This document shows positions 26,913 through 35,530 of a stretch of 64,000 nt of DNA, in pieces (within the stretch, counting starts at the first letter, position 1; the number at the start of each line of letters is the position of its first letter). The notes under the pieces are model-generated. The model was not told the origin of the DNA and did no database searches. It saw nothing but the letters and a program-made list of their open reading frames with translations. The position numbers and the translations under genes were made by a program. The stretch comes from Ramlibacter henchirensis (GTDB lineage: Bacteria; Pseudomonadota; Gammaproteobacteria; Burkholderiales; Burkholderiaceae_C): the NCBI RefSeq assembly GCF_004682015.1, contig NZ_SMLM01000001.1, positions 1,550,001 through 1,614,000 of the forward strand, given 5' to 3'.

Positions 26913-28334
26913 TCAGGACGCCAGAACTGGCGTGCTGCCGACCGTCCTCGGCGCGGCGGCGCTCGCCGCCGGCACGACCGCGGCGACGGGTTCGATCCTT
27001 GCGACCAGCCCGCTGCGGTCCTGCCGGTTGCGCAGCACGATGCGCAAGCCGCAGCGCTGCGCGGCGTTCTGCGCGATCGACAGCCCGAGCCCGCTGCCGC
27101 GCGTGCCGTTGCCGGGCACGCGGAAGAAGCGGTCGAAGACCCGACCGAGCTGGTCGGGCGGGATGCCCGGGCCGGTGTCCACCACTTCGATGGCGGGTCC
27201 GTGCGGCGTCGACGACAGCCGCACGTCCACCACGCCGCCTTCGGGCGTGTAGCGCAGCGCGTTCTCAATCAGGTTGTCCAGCGCGCTGCGCAGGTCGCCG
27301 GCGGCGCAGCGCAGCATCAGCGTGGCCGTGGGCACGGGCGAATCGACCACCATGCCAAGGTCGATGTGCCGCTGGTCCGCCAGGGCGATCAGGCCGTCGA
27401 TGCTCTGGTGGACTTGCGCGTGCAGGTCCACCGCGACGATCGGCTCCTGCGCCGCCTTGGCCTCATTGCGCGAGAGCTTGAGCAGTTGGTCCACCAGCCG
27501 CTGCGCCCGGTCGACGCCCGCCTTGAGCTGGCCCAGGCTCTCCTGGCACGCGCCCGCGGGCATGTCACGGCACACGTTCTCCAGTTGCAGGGCCACCGCG
27601 GTGATGGGGGTGCGCAGCTCGTGCGCCGCGTCCTGCACGAAGCGGCGCTGCGTGTCGAACGCGTCGCGAAGGCGCGAGAGCAGGCTGTTGAACGACTCGA
27701 CGAGCGGCGCGATCTCGGCCGGCACGCGTGTCATCGACAGCTCGCGGATGTTGTGCTCGTCCTGCTGCGCGGCCTGGCGCCCGATCGCCTGCACTTCACG
27801 CGAAAGCGTCGCGGCCACGCCCCAGAGGATCAGGATGGCCAGCGGCAACAGGATCAGCACCGGCGCGAGCGCCGAACCGGCGCGCTCCACCGCGAGGTGC
27901 CGGCGGAATTCGCCGCTTTGCAGGATCTGCACGCGCTGGCCGCTGCCCGGCGCCGGCGAGGTGGCGTAGACGCGCCACTGGCGGCCGCCGATCGTGACGT
28001 CGTGGAAGCCGGGCGCGCGGGCCATCGGCGCGCCGATGCCGGTCATCGACGACGCTTCGAGCAGGCCGTCGCGGTTCCACACCTGCGCGATGTAGCTGCC
28101 CCACTTGTGCGCCCGCTCCGGCGCGACCTGCGGCAGCGCGACGCGCTCGTCGTGCAGCGCGATCGAGTCGCCCAGTTGCTGCATCTGCTCGTCCATGAAG
28201 GACGCCACCATGCGGTTGTAGGTCCAGTACGAGAAGCAGGCCGACGCGACGCCCACCAGCAGGAACAGCGGGACGAGCCAGAACAGCAGCGCGCGGCGCA
28301 GCGAGCACATCGGGCCGGAGGAAAGGATGTGCAT
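26913..28334 (-). CDS. Sensor histidine kinase, QseC-like
   Basis: A 473-residue membrane kinase. The first transmembrane segment is at about 14-36, a periplasmic sensor region spans about 37-153, and the second segment is at about 155-176 (APVLILLPLAILILWGVAA). A HAMP-like linker follows, then the dimerisation box with H238 in FVQDAAHELRTPITAV, and the ATPase motifs NLIENALRYT, DTGPGIPP and GSGLGLSIAQ. The N-terminal TM-sensor-TM layout and HELRTPITA box fit the QseC/TctE group. ATG 28334 overlaps the upstream response-regulator stop by one base. The C-terminal 25 residues are an Ala/Val/Pro-rich tail. The signal is unknown. Confidence 0.92.
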   Translation of the reverse strand: MHILSSGPMCSLRRALLFWLVPLFLLVGVASACFSYWTYNRMVASFMDEQMQQLGDSIALHDERVALPQVAPERAHKWGSYIAQVWNRDGLLEASSMTGIGAPMARAPGFHDVTIGGRQWRVYATSPAPGSGQRVQILQSGEFRRHLAVERAGSALAPVLILLPLAILILWGVAATLSREVQAIGRQAAQQDEHNIRELSMTRVPAEIAPLVESFNSLLSRLRDAFDTQRRFVQDAAHELRTPITAVALQLENVCRDMPAGACQESLGQLKAGVDRAQRLVDQLLKLSRNEAKAAQEPIVAVDLHAQVHQSIDGLIALADQRHIDLGMVVDSPVPTATLMLRCAAGDLRSALDNLIENALRYTPEGGVVDVRLSSTPHGPAIEVVDTGPGIPPDQLGRVFDRFFRVPGNGTRGSGLGLSIAQNAAQRCGLRIVLRNRQDRSGLVARIEPVAAVVPAASAAAPRTVGSTPVLAS

Positions 28335-29023
28335 CAGTGGGCTCCTCGTTGCGCCGTGGCCGGCTGCGACGCGGCGATGCGCCAGCCGAGGCCGCGCACG
28401 TTGCGGATCACCTCGGCGCCCAGCTTGCGGCGCATGCCGTGGATCAGGACGTCGACGGCATTGCTGCTCACCTCCTCGCCCCACCCGTAGATGCGGCTTT
28501 CCAGCTGGTCGCGCGAAAGGATGGCGCCGGGGCGCTCGAGCAACGCATGCAGCAGCGCGAATTCGCGCGCGGACAGCTGCGAGCGCTCGCCCTGCACCAG
28601 CACTTCGCGCGTGGTCAGGTCCAGCTGCACGGCCTCGCTGCCGATGACGGAATGCGCCGCGCCGTCCCGCCGGCGGATCACGGCCCGCATGCGGGCGAGC
28701 AGCTCGCGGAATTCATAGGGCTTGACCAGGTAGTCGTCGGCGCCGACGTCCAGGCCGGTGATGCGGTCGTCCAGGCCGTCGCGCGCGGTGAGCACCAGCA
28801 CCGGCGTGCGGTCGCCCTTGCCGCGGGCGGTGCGCAGCACCTCGATGCCGTCGCGGCGCGGCAGGCCCAGGTCCAGCAGCACGCACGCGTAGCCGCCCTC
28901 GTCCATCGCGCTTTGCGCCAGCAGGCCTTCCTTGACCCAGTCGACCGACCAGCCGTTGGCCTCCAGCGCCTTGTGCAGGCTCTGGCCGATCATTTCGTCG
29001 TCTTCCACGAGCAGGACGCGCAT
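28334..29023 (-). CDS. OmpR-family response regulator, QseB-like
   Basis: A 229-residue regulator with a complete receiver domain: acidic residues EDDE (7-10), phosphoacceptor D51 in CVLLDLGLPRRDG, Thr in VLTARDG, Lys in DYLVKPYEF. The C-terminal winged helix (about 130-220) includes SQLSAREFALLHALLERPG and GWGEEVSSNAVDVLIHGMRRKL, typical of the QseB/PmrA/TctD subgroup. It sits between the small membrane-protein gene and the kinase with one-base overlaps at both ends (TGATG), so stoichiometric translation is expected. Subgroup members bind 11-bp-spaced direct repeats; a candidate lies upstream of the operon. Confidence 0.93.
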   Translation of the reverse strand: MRVLLVEDDEMIGQSLHKALEANGWSVDWVKEGLLAQSAMDEGGYACVLLDLGLPRRDGIEVLRTARGKGDRTPVLVLTARDGLDDRITGLDVGADDYLVKPYEFRELLARMRAVIRRRDGAAHSVIGSEAVQLDLTTREVLVQGERSQLSAREFALLHALLERPGAILSRDQLESRIYGWGEEVSSNAVDVLIHGMRRKLGAEVIRNVRGLGWRIAASQPATAQRGAH

Positions 29024-29397
29024 CAGGACTCCAGTCGGAACGATTGTCCGCCGTTCCAACGCGCTTCGCGACGGGCCTCGAAGAGGAGCACGCCACCGGC
29101 GCACGCCAGGACGACCAGCAGCAAAGCTTCGGCGATCGCCGGCGCCGGCTGCGCTTGCGCGGCGGACCAGGCCAGCAGGTAGCTCAGCTTGCACGCCAGC
29201 GCGAATGCCACGGCGGGCAGCCGCAGCGCCCGGATCCAGACGGAGGCCAGCAAGGCAACGCCGGTGGCCCCGGTGATCAGCTGGAGGTAGAGAGCGGGCA
29301 GGTCGCCCTCACCCGTCGCTTGCGCAGCCAGGTACAGCGTGCCGGCCCCGCCCAGCGTGAGGGCGGCGGCGGCGCTTCGGATGGCGATTTCGGGCAT
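29023..29397 (-). CDS. Small integral membrane protein heading the two-component operon
   Basis: A 124-residue protein with three or four hydrophobic segments (AAAALTLGGAGTLYLAAQA, LYLQLITGATGVALLASVWI, LPAVAFALACKLSYLLAWS, AIAEALLLVVLACAGGVLLF) and a short charged C-terminus. I do not recognise a family. Its stop overlaps the ATG of the response regulator, so it is the first cistron of a three-gene operon. Position and topology suggest an accessory or signal-input membrane protein for the kinase, but this is inference. Confidence 0.72.
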   Translation of the reverse strand: MPEIAIRSAAAALTLGGAGTLYLAAQATGEGDLPALYLQLITGATGVALLASVWIRALRLPAVAFALACKLSYLLAWSAAQAQPAPAIAEALLLVVLACAGGVLLFEARREARWNGGQSFRLES

Positions 29398-29451
29398 CGG
29401 GGCACCTGTGGACGGAGGGAGCGGGAGGTGCTTGAAGTTAGCGAAACAGAC

Positions 29452-29468
29452 TTAGGCAGCGGTTAGGC
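29452..29468. promoter_or_regulatory. 11-bp-spaced direct repeat, candidate OmpR/PmrA-type operator
   Basis: TTAGGC at 29452-29457 is repeated at 29463-29468, one DNA turn apart (cttaggcagcggttaggc). The spacing and half-site resemble PmrA/QseB-type boxes (CTTAAG-N5-CTTAAG). It lies 55-71 bp upstream of the two-component operon and about 255 bp upstream of the pilus operon. The rest of the 323-bp gap (29398-29720) is less G+C-rich than its surroundings and holds the candidate pilus promoter and a single CTTAAG at 29671-29676; I see no gene in it. Confidence 0.5.
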
Positions 29469-29633
29469 GACGTCCGGTCGTGACACGGCGACGAGCGGTT
29501 TCGGACGCCGCACATCCGCGGCAAGCCGCCGACCATCCGGGAATTCCCGTGTAAACCGTTGCGAATTGATGACAACAAAAGGCCTCATCGGCGATTTCGA
29601 GCGCTAAGTCTTTGAATTCAGTGACCTCAATCA

Positions 29634-29662
29634 TTGCGAAATGTTTCTTCGAGTTCTACAGT
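29634..29662 (+). promoter_or_regulatory. Candidate promoter of the pilus operon
   Basis: TTGCGA (29634-29639) and TACAGT (29657-29662) are separated by 17 bp, each matching the sigma-70 consensus at four of six positions. The predicted leader is about 50 nt before the ATG at 29721. Confidence 0.45.
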
Positions 29663-29720
29663 TGAGCCACCTTAAGCACTTTCCCTATCCCGACCCCGGG
29701 ATTTTTCGTAAGGACGACTC

Positions 29721-30182
29721 ATGAAAAAGCTCCTCCTCCCGCTGCTGATGGCCCTGGCTTCCCTGGCGCAGGCCCAGACGGCCACCGGCAACTTCAACGT
29801 CGCCATCACGCTCACCACGGCGTGCACCCTGAACACGCCCGCCAACGGAGCGCTGGCATACACATCCTTCGCCGCGTCGGAATCCAGTGCCACGCCGGCG
29901 TCGATCAACGTCCGTTGCACCAACACGCTGCCGTATACCGCCACGCTCGATGGCGGGGCCACCACCACCTCCAACGTGTATACGTTCACCGACGGAACCT
30001 TGAACCTCACGTACCGCCTGACGCTCGCCGCCGCGGGCCTGACCGGCACGGGCACGAACGTCGGCAACGGGGGTGACCAGGCCTACACGATCACTCCGTC
30101 GGTGAACACCGCCCAGAGCGGCACGTGCGCGACCGACACCTGCAGCAGCACTGCCGCGCACACCCTCACCATCACCTACTGA
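29721..30182 (+). CDS. Spore coat U domain pilin-like subunit
   Basis: A 153-residue secreted protein: signal peptide MKKLLLPLLMALASLAQAQ, then a single SCPU domain typical of archaic (Csu-like) chaperone-usher pili. Pilin-like landmarks are the paired cysteines (ACTLN and VRCTN; GTCATDTCSS) and a C-terminal beta-strand motif ending AHTLTITY, which would be donated or capped by the chaperone. AAGGA precedes ATG 29721. Being first in an operon with chaperone and usher, it is the probable major subunit (CsuA/B-like). Its residues are rich in Thr, Ser, Ala and Asn, unlike the Arg/Ala-rich cytoplasmic neighbours. Confidence 0.88.
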   Translation: MKKLLLPLLMALASLAQAQTATGNFNVAITLTTACTLNTPANGALAYTSFAASESSATPASINVRCTNTLPYTATLDGGATTTSNVYTFTDGTLNLTYRLTLAAAGLTGTGTNVGNGGDQAYTITPSVNTAQSGTCATDTCSSTAAHTLTITY

Positions 30183-30207
30183 TTGCGTCACAGCGGGAGC
30201 CTCACGG

Positions 30208-30744
30208 ATGTCCGCGCGTTGGGTTGTTCCCGTGCTTCTTGCGATCGCCGCACCCAGTGGATTCAGTGGCTCGGCGAGCGCCGGCTTCGGCATCGGAATC
30301 CGGCTGCTGGCCCCCGGCAACGGAGCGCGATCCGGGCCACCGGGCGGCGGGTCCGGCGAACACGCGGTCAGCGTGATCACCTGCTCCAGCGCCGCCGGCG
30401 CTTCTTCAGTGCAGGTGCACTGCAACCTGCCCACATTCGTGGACATCAGCGAAGTTGAGGCCTCCGCCAACGGCGCTCCCCCGGACCCCTGCGGCGGGTT
30501 GAGCGCGGCACCGGGGGTGACGTGCACGACGTACGGCGGCCGCTCCATCGCGCAGCAGGCCGGCGAAGGCGTGTCCCTGATGTCCGCCGAGAGTGCGATC
30601 CGGCTGGGGCCGGACGCCGGTTCCGCGGGCGTGGCCGGCGGGCCGGTCTACGAAATCCAACGTCGCGACAGCCTGAGCACGCTCGTGGCCGTCCAAGCCG
30701 TCAATCCTGACTCGCGCACGGTTGAGTTGCTGGTAACCTTCTGA
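30208..30744 (+). CDS. Unrecognised secreted protein of the pilus operon
   Basis: A 178-residue protein with a probable signal peptide (MSARWVVPVLLAIAAPSGFSGSASA, cleavage near 25). The mature part has paired cysteines (ITCSS, VHCNLP, DPCGG, VTCTTY) and ends VELLVTF, a strand reminiscent of pilin C-termini. It does not show the SCPU hallmark seen in the first gene, and I do not recognise its family. Its position between the major subunit and the chaperone corresponds to that of minor subunits (CsuA, CsuB) in archaic pilus loci, so a minor or adaptor subunit is the best guess. Confidence 0.65.
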   Translation: MSARWVVPVLLAIAAPSGFSGSASAGFGIGIRLLAPGNGARSGPPGGGSGEHAVSVITCSSAAGASSVQVHCNLPTFVDISEVEASANGAPPDPCGGLSAAPGVTCTTYGGRSIAQQAGEGVSLMSAESAIRLGPDAGSAGVAGGPVYEIQRRDSLSTLVAVQAVNPDSRTVELLVTF

Positions 30745-30746
30745 AC

Positions 30747-31481
30747 ATGAATGCAGTAGTGCGACGCGCGTCCGGGCCCCTCCTGGCAGCCATGGCGGTG
30801 CTCGCCGCGGGCACGGCAACAGCGGGCATGTTCTCCGTCACGCCCGTCCGCATCTACATGAACGCACGCGAACGCGCCGTCGCGGTCACGATCGTGAATG
30901 ACGGCGACAGCGATGTCGTCCTCCAGGCCGACCTGAACAGCTGGACGCAGACGGCCGATGGCACGGATCAGCTCGCGCCGACCGACGACCTGATCCTGGC
31001 CCCGCCCATCATCAAGATCCCGCCCAAGGCGCGGCAGGTGGTCCGGCTCGCCCTGCTCACGCCGCCGGACCTGTCGCGGCAGCTGACGTACCGGGTGGTC
31101 GTCCGGGAGGTGCCCGAAGCCAGGCCGCAGCCTCCGGCCGAAGGCCTGCGCACGCCCATCGCCCTGGCATTGAGCCTGCCCGTGTTCATCACGCCCCCGG
31201 GCGCCAGGCGCCAGGTGGAGTGCACCCCCGTGCGCACCGAGGCCAACGCGCCGGCATTGAGCTGCCGCAACAACGGAAACGCCTACGCCCAGCTGCGGGA
31301 CGCCCAGCTGACCCGCGACGACCGTCCCCTCGCGCGCTTCGAGGGTGGCACCTACATCCTCCCGGGCGCCACAAAGCTGATCGCGCTCAAGACGGACACG
31401 GCAGTGCCCTCCGGGCAGGCACGGCTCTCGCTCACGTTCGACGACGGGCAAGGCAGCACCACGTCGGTCGCACTGCCTTGA
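30747..31481 (+). CDS. Periplasmic pilus assembly chaperone, PapD-like
   Basis: A 244-residue chaperone: signal peptide with cleavage near TATA-GMFSVTP, then the N-terminal immunoglobulin-like domain SVTPVRIYMNARERAVAVTIVND and IIKIPPKARQVVRLALL, where the Arg/Lys pair binds subunit C-termini. The C-terminal domain runs from LALSLPVFITPPGAR to the end. It fits the archaic CsuC-type clade from its short loops and neighbours. It begins 2 bp after the preceding stop. Function: fold and deliver subunits to the usher by donor-strand complementation. Confidence 0.9.
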   Translation: MNAVVRRASGPLLAAMAVLAAGTATAGMFSVTPVRIYMNARERAVAVTIVNDGDSDVVLQADLNSWTQTADGTDQLAPTDDLILAPPIIKIPPKARQVVRLALLTPPDLSRQLTYRVVVREVPEARPQPPAEGLRTPIALALSLPVFITPPGARRQVECTPVRTEANAPALSCRNNGNAYAQLRDAQLTRDDRPLARFEGGTYILPGATKLIALKTDTAVPSGQARLSLTFDDGQGSTTSVALP

Positions 31482-31493
31482 TGGGTGCGCTTC

Positions 31494-33866
31494 ATGGGGA
31501 GGCGACGCCCGGGCCGCGCAGCACGGAAGCTCCTGATGCTCGCGGCGCTCGCAGCCCTGATGCCGGCCTGGAGCCAGGCGCCTAGTTCCCGCGCGGCGCT
31601 TCCGTCCTCCGGAGACCGGGTGATGCCCCTCGAGGTGATCGTGAACGGTGTCCGCGGCGGCACCTGGACGCTGCTGGAGCGCGGCGGCAAGCTCCACGCC
31701 CCCGCCGACGCGTTCGAGGAATGGCGCCTGATCCGGGGCGCCTCCAGCGTGCAATACCGGGGGGAGAACTGGTACGCGCTCTCGGACATCGCAGGCTTCC
31801 AGGCACGCCTGAACTTCGCCGAGCAGACCATCGAACTGGACTTCTCGCCCTCGGCTTTCAATGCGGTGCGCATCGCCACCGAAGGCGCCATGGCGCGGCC
31901 GGCGCTGAGCGAGTCGATCCCGGCGGCATTCTTCAACTACGACCTCAACTTCCAGGCCGTGAACGGCAGCGGGCTCGCTCCCTCCACTCGCGACCTCGGC
32001 GGCCTCTTCGAGGGGGGATGGAGCGGCCCGTGGGGCCTGCTGACCAGCAGCTTCGTCGCAAGGAACCTCGCCGGCAGCGATCCGCTGGCCCGCACCGAAT
32101 TCAAGCGGCTGGAGACCACGTTCACCCGCAATTTCCTGGACGGGAACACCACGCTGCGCCTAGGCGACACCTACACGCGAGCCGGGCTCACGAGCCAGCC
32201 CGTCTACTTCGGGGGCCTGCAGTACGCCAAGGATTTCAGCCTGCAGCCGGGCTTCATCACGCAGCCGGTCCCCGTGCTGGCCGGCGTATCGACCGCCCCC
32301 AGCACGGTCGAACTGTTCATCAACAACTCCCTGCGGCAGGTGACGCAGGTGCCGCCGGGACCTTTCCGCATCGACAACGTGCCCGCGCTCGCGGGCGCCG
32401 GCGAGGCCAGGCTGGTGGTGCGCGACATCCTCGGTCGCGAAACCGTGATCACCCAGTCCCTGATCAGCAACGGCCGGATGCTCGAAGCAGGGCTCGACGA
32501 CTGGAGCATGGAACTCGGCTGGCCGCGCGAAAGCCTGGGACGGGCCAGCGCCGACTACGGACGCCTGTTCGCCGCCGGCTTCTACAAGCAGGGCCTGAGC
32601 AAGGAGCTGACGCTGGAGGGCAATGCGGAGGTGTCGGCGGCCGTGCGCCGCGTCGGGGCCGGCGCGCTGCATGCGCTTCCTTTTTCCAGCGTCGGCCTGG
32701 CGGCCTTCTCGGTGAGCCAGGACGAGGACGGGCGCGTCGGGCACAACTGGCAGCTCGGCATCGAGCGCAGCGGATTCGAGCACGGCCTCGCGGCCAGCAT
32801 CATCGGCGCCTCGCCCCGATTCCGGCAGGTGGGCGTGCGCACCGGACAGCCCGAACTGCAGGGCGTGGTGAGCTACTCCTACACCCACGCGGACATCGGA
32901 CAGATCGGCCTGAGCTACGGCCTGGTCGAGAGCGATCCGGCCGGGCGCACGAGGACCGTCAACCTGATCTACTCGGTCCGGCTGGGCCTTCGCGCCACCC
33001 TGAGTCTGCTGGCGTCTCGCGTGACCGGCGCCGGCGCGGGCTCGTCGGTCGGCCTGACGCTCAACGTGCCCCTGGACAACCGCGTTCTCGTCACCGGGGG
33101 AGCCGGGGTGCGCGGCGGCGAGCGGGAGTACTTCGCCGGCTTCAGCCGCAGTCTCAATGCCGAGACCGGCTGGGGCTATCGCGGCAACACCGGTCGACGC
33201 TCGGGCGGCAACTTCGCGGAAGGTGGCGCCCACTACCAGGGCGACCACTTCTTCGCATCGGGCGACGTCAGCGCGGCATCGCAGCAATCCGCGCTGCGCC
33301 TGGGCCTGGTCGGGGGGGCCGTGCTGGCGGACGGCATGGTCTTCGCCACCCGGCGCGTGCAGGACAGCTTCGCCATCGTCGAAGTCCCGGGCTATGCCGA
33401 CGTGGGCGTCGGCTTCCAGAGCGGCAACCTCACGCGCACGGACGCGAGCGGGCGCGCCCTGCTGCCCCGGCTGCTGCCGTTCCAGCGCAACGCGATCCGC
33501 CTCGACCCCGCCGAGCTGCCGATCAGCGCCGAACTCGATTCGATCGAAATGGACGCGGTGCCTGCCTTGCGCAGCGCGGTCAAGATCACCTTCCCGGTGC
33601 GCACCGGCCGCGCCGCGCTCGTGCGCGTGGTCCTCGATGACGGCCAGCCCGCGCCGGCCGGCGCCGAGATGGAAATCGCCGGCGACCCCAAGGTGTTCTA
33701 CGTCGCCCGCCGCGGAGAAGCTTTCCTCACGGGCATGCAGCCGGCCAACCGCGTCCGGCTGCACTGGAAGAAAAAGACCTGCTCCATGGAAGTGCCGCTG
33801 CCGCCCGGGACCAAGGACGAGATCGCACGCCTCGGCCCGGTTCTCTGCACAGGAGTTCCACGATGA
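31494..33866 (+). CDS. Outer-membrane fimbrial usher, archaic type
   Basis: A 790-residue usher through which pilus subunits are assembled. Signal-like hydrophobic segment KLLMLAALAALMPAWSQA, N-terminal chaperone-binding domain (EVIVNGVRGGTWTLLERGGKLHAP), then the 24-stranded barrel with the plug region around FINNSLRQVTQVPPGPFRIDN and VVRDILGRET, and C-terminal domains ending in GTKDEIARLGPVLCTG. Length fits archaic CsuD-like ushers. ATG 31494 is chosen; an in-frame GTG at 31485 is possible. The stop overlaps the next ATG (ATGA). Confidence 0.92.
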   Translation: MGRRRPGRAARKLLMLAALAALMPAWSQAPSSRAALPSSGDRVMPLEVIVNGVRGGTWTLLERGGKLHAPADAFEEWRLIRGASSVQYRGENWYALSDIAGFQARLNFAEQTIELDFSPSAFNAVRIATEGAMARPALSESIPAAFFNYDLNFQAVNGSGLAPSTRDLGGLFEGGWSGPWGLLTSSFVARNLAGSDPLARTEFKRLETTFTRNFLDGNTTLRLGDTYTRAGLTSQPVYFGGLQYAKDFSLQPGFITQPVPVLAGVSTAPSTVELFINNSLRQVTQVPPGPFRIDNVPALAGAGEARLVVRDILGRETVITQSLISNGRMLEAGLDDWSMELGWPRESLGRASADYGRLFAAGFYKQGLSKELTLEGNAEVSAAVRRVGAGALHALPFSSVGLAAFSVSQDEDGRVGHNWQLGIERSGFEHGLAASIIGASPRFRQVGVRTGQPELQGVVSYSYTHADIGQIGLSYGLVESDPAGRTRTVNLIYSVRLGLRATLSLLASRVTGAGAGSSVGLTLNVPLDNRVLVTGGAGVRGGEREYFAGFSRSLNAETGWGYRGNTGRRSGGNFAEGGAHYQGDHFFASGDVSAASQQSALRLGLVGGAVLADGMVFATRRVQDSFAIVEVPGYADVGVGFQSGNLTRTDASGRALLPRLLPFQRNAIRLDPAELPISAELDSIEMDAVPALRSAVKITFPVRTGRAALVRVVLDDGQPAPAGAEMEIAGDPKVFYVARRGEAFLTGMQPANRVRLHWKKKTCSMEVPLPPGTKDEIARLGPVLCTGVPR

Positions 33867-34729
33867 AGATGCTTCGCCTCGCCTGTGTCCTCGCCCTGTG
33901 CCTGTCGGCGGGGCGCGTCGGCGCGCAACAGGTCACCTGCGGCACGATCTCGCCGTCCTCGGTGAGCGGCACTTACACGCCCACGTCCACGCTGAACCTC
34001 GCGGGGCGGATCGACCTCACCTGCACCCGCAACAGTGGCTCGAGGAATCGCACGGCCTGGCTCGGAATCGACAACGGCCCCGGCACCCCCGCGCGAAACC
34101 TCGATCGGACGGGCGGTGGGGGGTCGCTGCCGTATCAGCTGCATCGGAATGCGGGCAACACCGGCACCTGGACGACGGGCCCAGGCCAGGCGCCGGGCAG
34201 CGCGGCGGCCGGGGGCGCTCTCGTCGCCCTCGACTTCAGCTCGCAAAACGTCATCTCGGTCACCGTCAGCTATCACTTCCAGGTTCTCGCCGGCAACTAC
34301 GCTCGCGCGGGAAGCTACTCCGACAACCCTGTCACGCTGACCGTCCGGCTGACCTCCGACACAGGTCCGCTCCTGGGCACAGCGACCTTCGTACCCGCCG
34401 TCACGCTGCAGGACTTCTGCCGCCTCTCCACGCCGCCCGGCAACATGGCCCTGAGCTACACCTCGTTCAGCGGCAGCGCCGCGACGGCCAGTACCAACTT
34501 CGGCGTGCAATGCCTGGACGCGACGGCCTACAGCATGGCGGTGGACGCGGCTTCGGGCAGCGCGCTGGGCCTGACCTACACGCTGGGGCTCAGCAGCAGC
34601 AACGGCGTCGGCAACGGCGCCGAACAGACGCACACGATCAACGGATCGATCGCAGCGGGACAGTCGGGCACCTGCGCGGTCGCCTCGTGTTCCGCCACGC
34701 AGCAACGCACGCTGACCATTACGTACTGA
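33863..34729 (+). CDS. Two-domain spore coat U protein, putative tip adhesin
   Basis: A 288-residue secreted protein: signal MKMLRLACVLALCLSAGRVGAQ, then two SCPU-like domains (about 24-165 and 175-288). Each has a Cys pair (VTCGTIS/DLTCTRN and DFCRLST/VQCLDA plus SGTCAVASCS), and the protein ends TLTITY exactly like the major subunit. In archaic pili the last gene usually encodes such a two-domain tip adhesin (CsuE), whose first domain binds surfaces through exposed hydrophobic loops. ATG 33863 overlaps the usher stop by 4 nt, indicating coupled translation. It is the last gene of the operon; the rluF-like gene converges 12 bp away. Confidence 0.85.
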   Translation: MKMLRLACVLALCLSAGRVGAQQVTCGTISPSSVSGTYTPTSTLNLAGRIDLTCTRNSGSRNRTAWLGIDNGPGTPARNLDRTGGGGSLPYQLHRNAGNTGTWTTGPGQAPGSAAAGGALVALDFSSQNVISVTVSYHFQVLAGNYARAGSYSDNPVTLTVRLTSDTGPLLGTATFVPAVTLQDFCRLSTPPGNMALSYTSFSGSAATASTNFGVQCLDATAYSMAVDAASGSALGLTYTLGLSSSNGVGNGAEQTHTINGSIAAGQSGTCAVASCSATQQRTLTITY

Positions 34730-34741
34730 ACCGGAGCTGCC

Positions 34742-35530
34742 TCAGAACCGCTCGCCGGGCGCGAGGTACCGCCACGTGCCGGGCGGCAACTGCCCCAAAG
34801 CCACCCGCCCGATGCGCACGCGCTTGAGCCCCACCACCTTCAGCCCCACCAGCTCGCACATCCGCCGGATCTGACGCTTGCGCCCTTCCGTGAGCACGAA
34901 CCGCAGCTGTTCCGGGTTCTGCCAGTCGACGCGCGCCGGTTTCAGCGCTCGCCCATCCAGGCTCAGGCCGTGGCGAAGGCGGGCGAGTTGCGCGGCGGGG
35001 AAGGCGCCCTGCACGTCACGCGTGACCTCGCCATAGTTCACGCGCACCAGGTACTCCTTTTCCATGCCGGAGTCCTCGCCGATCAGCTGGCGGGCGACGC
35101 GGCCATCCTGCGTGAGCACGAGCAGGCCGGTCGAATCGATGTCGAGGCGGCCCGCGGGCGCCAGGCCGCGCAGCTGGGCGGGCGAGAAGCGTTGGCGCGA
35201 AGGATCGCCCTGCCAGTGGTTGCGGTCCTGCACCAGCGTGACGGCGGGCTGGTACCCGTCCTCCGCTTGCCCGCTCACGTAGCCAACCGGCTTGTGCAGC
35301 AGGATCGTCACCTGGGTTTGCTGATGGCCCTGCGCACGCCGGTCGACCTCGATGCGAGCCTGCGGCCCGACCTGCATGCCGACGCCCGCGACCTCTCCGT
35401 CGACGCGAACCCAGCCGCGCGAGATCCAGTCGTCGGCTTCGCGGCGCGAGCACAGGCCCAGGTCCGCCATTCGCTTGTTCAGGCGAACCGTGCCTGGGGC
35501 CCCGGCGCTGCGCGGCGGTTCGCGGTTCAT
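34742..35530 (-). CDS. rluF: 23S rRNA pseudouridine synthase, RluF/RluB family
   Basis: A 262-residue RsuA-family pseudouridine synthase with an N-terminal S4 RNA-binding domain (about 15-60; [21 protein letters not shown]) and a catalytic domain with D130 in [20 protein letters not shown]. The closing [29 protein letters not shown] motif is typical. The sequence between the domains and the lack of long extensions favour RluF (modifying U2604) over RluB or RluE, but the exact target is not certain. ATG 35530 overlaps the Crp/Fnr stop by 4 nt, so these reverse-strand genes are coupled. Confidence 0.88.
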   Translation of the reverse strand: MNREPPRSAGAPGTVRLNKRMADLGLCSRREADDWISRGWVRVDGEVAGVGMQVGPQARIEVDRRAQGHQQTQVTILLHKPVGYVSGQAEDGYQPAVTLVQDRNHWQGDPSRQRFSPAQLRGLAPAGRLDIDSTGLLVLTQDGRVARQLIGEDSGMEKEYLVRVNYGEVTRDVQGAFPAAQLARLRHGLSLDGRALKPARVDWQNPEQLRFVLTEGRKRQIRRMCELVGLKVVGLKRVRIGRVALGQLPPGTWRYLAPGERF

